Part shown: in pieces, positions 60,818 to 64,000 of the stretch
Layout of the letters: each line of letters starts with the position of its first letter
Position numbering within the stretch: position 1 is the stretch's first letter
Origin: Symsagittifera roscoffensis
Lineage: Eukaryota; Xenacoelomorpha; Acoela; Convolutidae
NCBI RefSeq assembly: GCF_963678635.1
Contig: NC_087070.1
Coordinates: 40,181,831 to 40,245,830, forward strand
Direction of reading: 5' to 3'
DNA length: 64,000 nucleotides
The notes under the pieces: model-generated
What the model was told of the DNA's origin: nothing
Database searches by the model: none
The model's input: the letters and a program-made list of their open reading frames with translations, nothing else
Position numbers and translations under genes: made by a program

Positions 60818-63004
60818 TATACATTTGATTTTCAGGCAATTTCAAAGCTGAAGCTTTGTCGTAAAAGTCGGTTACTTTTTGCTCCGACTTTTCTAGAAAT
60901 TTGAAATATTTATGCTTGGGCTGGCTTTTTTACTTGATATTTTGACTCACTGAGTTCAAATATTAAAAGATATTTTGTCTCTGGTTAGTTTTTAATCTGG
61001 GCGTTTCAAGGTTGCGTTTGAAGTTTTTAATCTGGATGTTTAATTCGTCCATGCATTGTAAGGATTTATGCGCGTTGTTAAAATTTTAGTTGAGGTGCTG
61101 AACTATGCGTGACAAACTATTATGGACTGCAAACTTGTTGCAAACTGAATTTGAGCTTATAAGTTGATTGAATGTACAACTCCGAATGTCACACTTGACT
61201 TTTGTTATTATTCAATAATTACAGCTCATCAATATTTTGTATCGACCAAAAACTTTTCGACATAGATTGATTGGCAACCGGAACATTCAAGTTTTTGCCG
61301 TGATATACAAGCAGTCTTGTTCAAAACCAAACAGTTTTCCAGTTTAAAGATTCCTACCTTTCCAATTTCATAAGTAAAACTTTGATTGACAGAATCCACC
61401 TAGTCAATAACATTATCTTGCTTTTTAAATTTTTTTTTTCAAGTTTCACCATTTTTCAAAACATTCTATTTTGAATTAGTGAGGAGAAGGCTCTACGAGT
61501 GGTTTGATAAGGAAACATAAATTGTTTGAAAATAAGTTGGAAAAAATTTTAGAATGATGAACATATAAAAATTAAACGATTTGAAGTCTCTGAAGTTCTG
61601 GTAACTTTTCAAAATTTGTGTTAAGTAATTTTTAAGTTTTTGCGTTTTTATTGGTCTGCGACAAAAATTTAAGTTCTGCACGAACGATAATATGAAACCA
61701 AACAAAACTATACCTTTGTCCAGGCAAATCCCAGAATGTTACCACAACCTTCAAATTGACTTTGAAATCAAACAAAATAGAGCTCAAATCAATTACAAAG
61801 ACTTACAAAACAAAGCGAGTAGATGGATGCTCAATTGTTCAACAACCTCGTAGAAACGTAAACGTCAAAAAATCTGATTATTGCCGCTCTTGTTCTATCA
61901 CGATACGCTTTTATTTTTTCATTATTTTGCGAGTAACAACTACGATTGCAGTATGTACAACCATGTAACGTCATGTCGCGATAACTTAGTTACAACTCGA
62001 TAAATATCAAGAAAAAACGCTCCTTCTTCAAAAATTAAAACAAAACAAAACCAAAACATTTGACAATTGAATAACGGTTTTAAAGGAAATTTCTTGCATA
62101 ATTGTCATTTGCCACCAAGTAATATTTTTTTTGGTATTAAACTTTACTATAAAAAAACTTCTGAGGGGAAAAAAGAAAAAACCTGAATTTAACGTTTTTC
62201 CAAGTCTTGGTCAATATTTAATTTCTTTTTTTTGTGACTTCGTCAATTGAATTAGTACAGGCATGTAATTACATAAACAGTACATTAAAATAATATTAAA
62301 ATGAAAAATTGTCTCCTCGGCTTATATTTTGGACATAGCAATTTTCGACAAATGTTTAACCAAGAATTATAAAGCCAAAAAACTCAATTAAGAACTCATC
62401 TAAAGCTATTTCATTAGCCTTGATTAACTGGCCACAAAATCTCAAAAAAGGATCCAAAATGCATCGCCATTGTCAAAAGTATAGGCAATGGCACATTTAG
62501 GGGATTCACAGGAAATGTTTTTAAAGAGATTGTTTTTGTAGCGAAGATGATCGCGATGTTCTTTTTTTGAGGAAAAAATCGCCAAAGAATGCATCCAAGC
62601 AAAAAAATCCAAAAAGTGTCTTACACTTCTACCAACTGTTTTAATGGTAGATGGGGAGAGTTTATATTCCTCAAGGATTCGATTTCCTGACTACCCAAAG
62701 GGTCCCTTTTGGTATTATTTGTTGTCATCCGTTTTAGGTCGAGTATCGCTAAATTGTTGGTGCCAGTATATTCGATTTTTGTGGTGGCGATATATCGAAA
62801 TTTCTTTTTATTGATAACTCTGCCCTCAAGCAAAACCTAGATCCGCGCCTGGGTGTACGGCAGTTGAAAAGGTAAAATAATCGATTCTAGACAATTTGAT
62901 AACGCCCGAGAGATTTTTTATTTTTCCTCGCAAAAAATATGAAATATTAGGACAAAGGTTTTTAGCGGCACTTATTTTTGTTGCAACTGGTTTTTGTGAT
63001 TTGC
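60818..63004. other. AT-rich DNA, no gene seen
   Basis: Nothing assignable apart from a hAT-like terminus, CCTAGATCCGCGCCTG, at about 62,840-62,855. A 107-codon frame starting at 62,896 overlaps the candidate exon in another frame and is not supported. Confidence 0.35.
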
Positions 63005-63210
63005 AGAAGAAGACGAGAATATCTGTGACTCATTGTGCCACTTACGGAGGCCAACTGAGGGTGGTGACAAGTGGGGGGGGGGGCTCATTTTCCAACTCAG
63101 TATCCCCGACACTACTCATGGGGGAGGCACACACAATAGACAACAACAGCAGCAACAACAACAACAAAACACTAGCCACGCCCCTGTCAGTTCTACTAAT
63201 TCAAACTCAG
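63005..63210 (+). CDS. Candidate exon with poly-Gln tract, unknown protein
   Basis: Acceptor 'gtgatttgcag' and donor tcagg|taaatt surround a frame reading EDENICDSLCHLRRPTEGGD, then a Gly run over a poly-G, then TTHGGGTHNRQQQQQQQQQN and SSTNSNSG. Poly-Gln and Ser/Asn-rich ends are common in regulatory proteins. It may belong to the same gene as 58,564-58,702, but nothing proves that. The poly-G run makes frame errors likely. Confidence 0.4.
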
Positions 63211-64000
63211 GTAAATTAAAAGTTATAAATGTCATAAATTCAATTGCATTTTGTCTTTTTTTACTTAGCTTTCCTCAAATGTCAAAGGTCGAATTGTAAC
63301 ATGGAAGGGCTGGTCATAAAATCTAGTCAGCCTAAAGGCTAGTATAATAAATGTATGACACGATGGCAGGAACAGGCCGAGTATTACATATAATACTATA
63401 ATCAGAGCATGTATTGCTGAAAAAACACAGACCAAAAGCTTTTCAAGCCATATCATTTTTTACTCATTATTGACTTTTTAGATGGAATAAAGCAAATTGA
63501 AAAGCAACTCTTAACAAAAAGGAAAAGAATACGTTTTGAATAATTTTTAACTTGTTTTTTGCGCAGGTAGGCGCTAGCAGAAGCGTGAAGAAATAATTGA
63601 TTGCAGCTAGATCAACATATAAATCACATTTTATGAACTTTCAACAACGATGAATCAAAAGAAGAAAAATTATTTCATGTGAACTTTTTGAAGCTTATCA
63701 TGTAATAGGGTGGTTTGAGCATTAATTTGAAACAGCTGACAATCCATAGCTAGCGAAAGTTCGTAACAAGCGATAATTTAAACCAAAAAAATGGCAAGTC
63801 GTACAAAGTCTTGGCTATTTTTTTTCCGAAGGTTCATCTTTTGGGACCACTTTACGACAACCATTTCAGGCAAACCAGTTTCTGTTTGACCAACTACAGT
63901 GCCAAAAATGACTAATTTTGACAGGGAGTGCGCTCATAAACTCAGTTTTTTGGGCAAAACTTCCATCAAAAAAAATACCTGCAAGGCAAAAAAACTGGCG
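63211..64000. other. AT-rich intron-like DNA
   Basis: No gene, RNA or repeat I can support. Confidence 0.3.

Overview
The window is a piece of an AT-rich animal (metazoan) genome. Genes are split by introns with GT/AG borders, and most of the DNA is transposons of several classes plus dispersed and tandem repeats. The decayed family-B DNA polymerase and DDE integrase resemble Polinton/Maverick-type elements, which are common in cnidarians. A cnidarian or another invertebrate is plausible, but the sequence alone does not settle it.

Left third (1-29,520). Nine exon-like blocks on the + strand read as condensin subunit SMC4: N-terminal coiled coil, C-terminal coiled coil and C-terminal ATPase head, with the natural stop at 28,957. 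The copy looks damaged. There is an in-frame TAG in the first block, no hinge-coding exon between 1,920 and 5,575, and an altered ABC signature motif. The exon holding the signature and Walker B motifs lies in a 1.94-kb tandem duplication (22,714-24,652 and 24,681-26,620). The introns hold a hAT-type MITE (3,290-3,700), tRNA-like SINE copies, a minus-strand chain of Ty3/gypsy copies (6,107-16,119), a reverse-transcriptase fragment (16,350-17,590) split by a SINE with a 13-bp target duplication, and several repeat families. An 83-bp minisatellite follows the SMC4 stop.

Middle (29,520-34,114). Mostly AT-rich DNA with a degenerate ~170-bp repeat array (30,360-31,340), a small inverted-repeat element, one candidate terminal exon on the minus strand (32,374-32,724), and a broken integrase running into a 200-N gap.

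Giant retroelement (34,648-51,272). This block is visibly richer in GC than its flanks and holds a very long Ty3/gypsy-type coding unit: Gag with coiled coil, capsid and zinc knuckles, then aspartic protease, RT, RNase H, integrase, an SGNH/GDSL hydrolase domain, and about 5.8 kb of further coding sequence I cannot assign. From 38,919 to 51,272 everything lies in one reading frame, broken only by eight single stop codons. A 0.95-kb protease segment is present twice, the second copy inserted in frame downstream of the SGNH domain. The integrase has lost its catalytic glutamate through an apparent in-frame deletion. No LTRs were found.

Right part (51,273-64,000). A broken family-B DNA polymerase (51,663-54,288) ends at a second 200-N gap. 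Beyond it lie dispersed repeats, a triplicated ~70-bp motif, hAT-like termini, one tRNA-like SINE, a 940-bp MITE filled with ATCGATTT-type palindromes and flanked by TA, and two candidate host exons (58,564-58,702 and 63,005-63,210) of unknown product.
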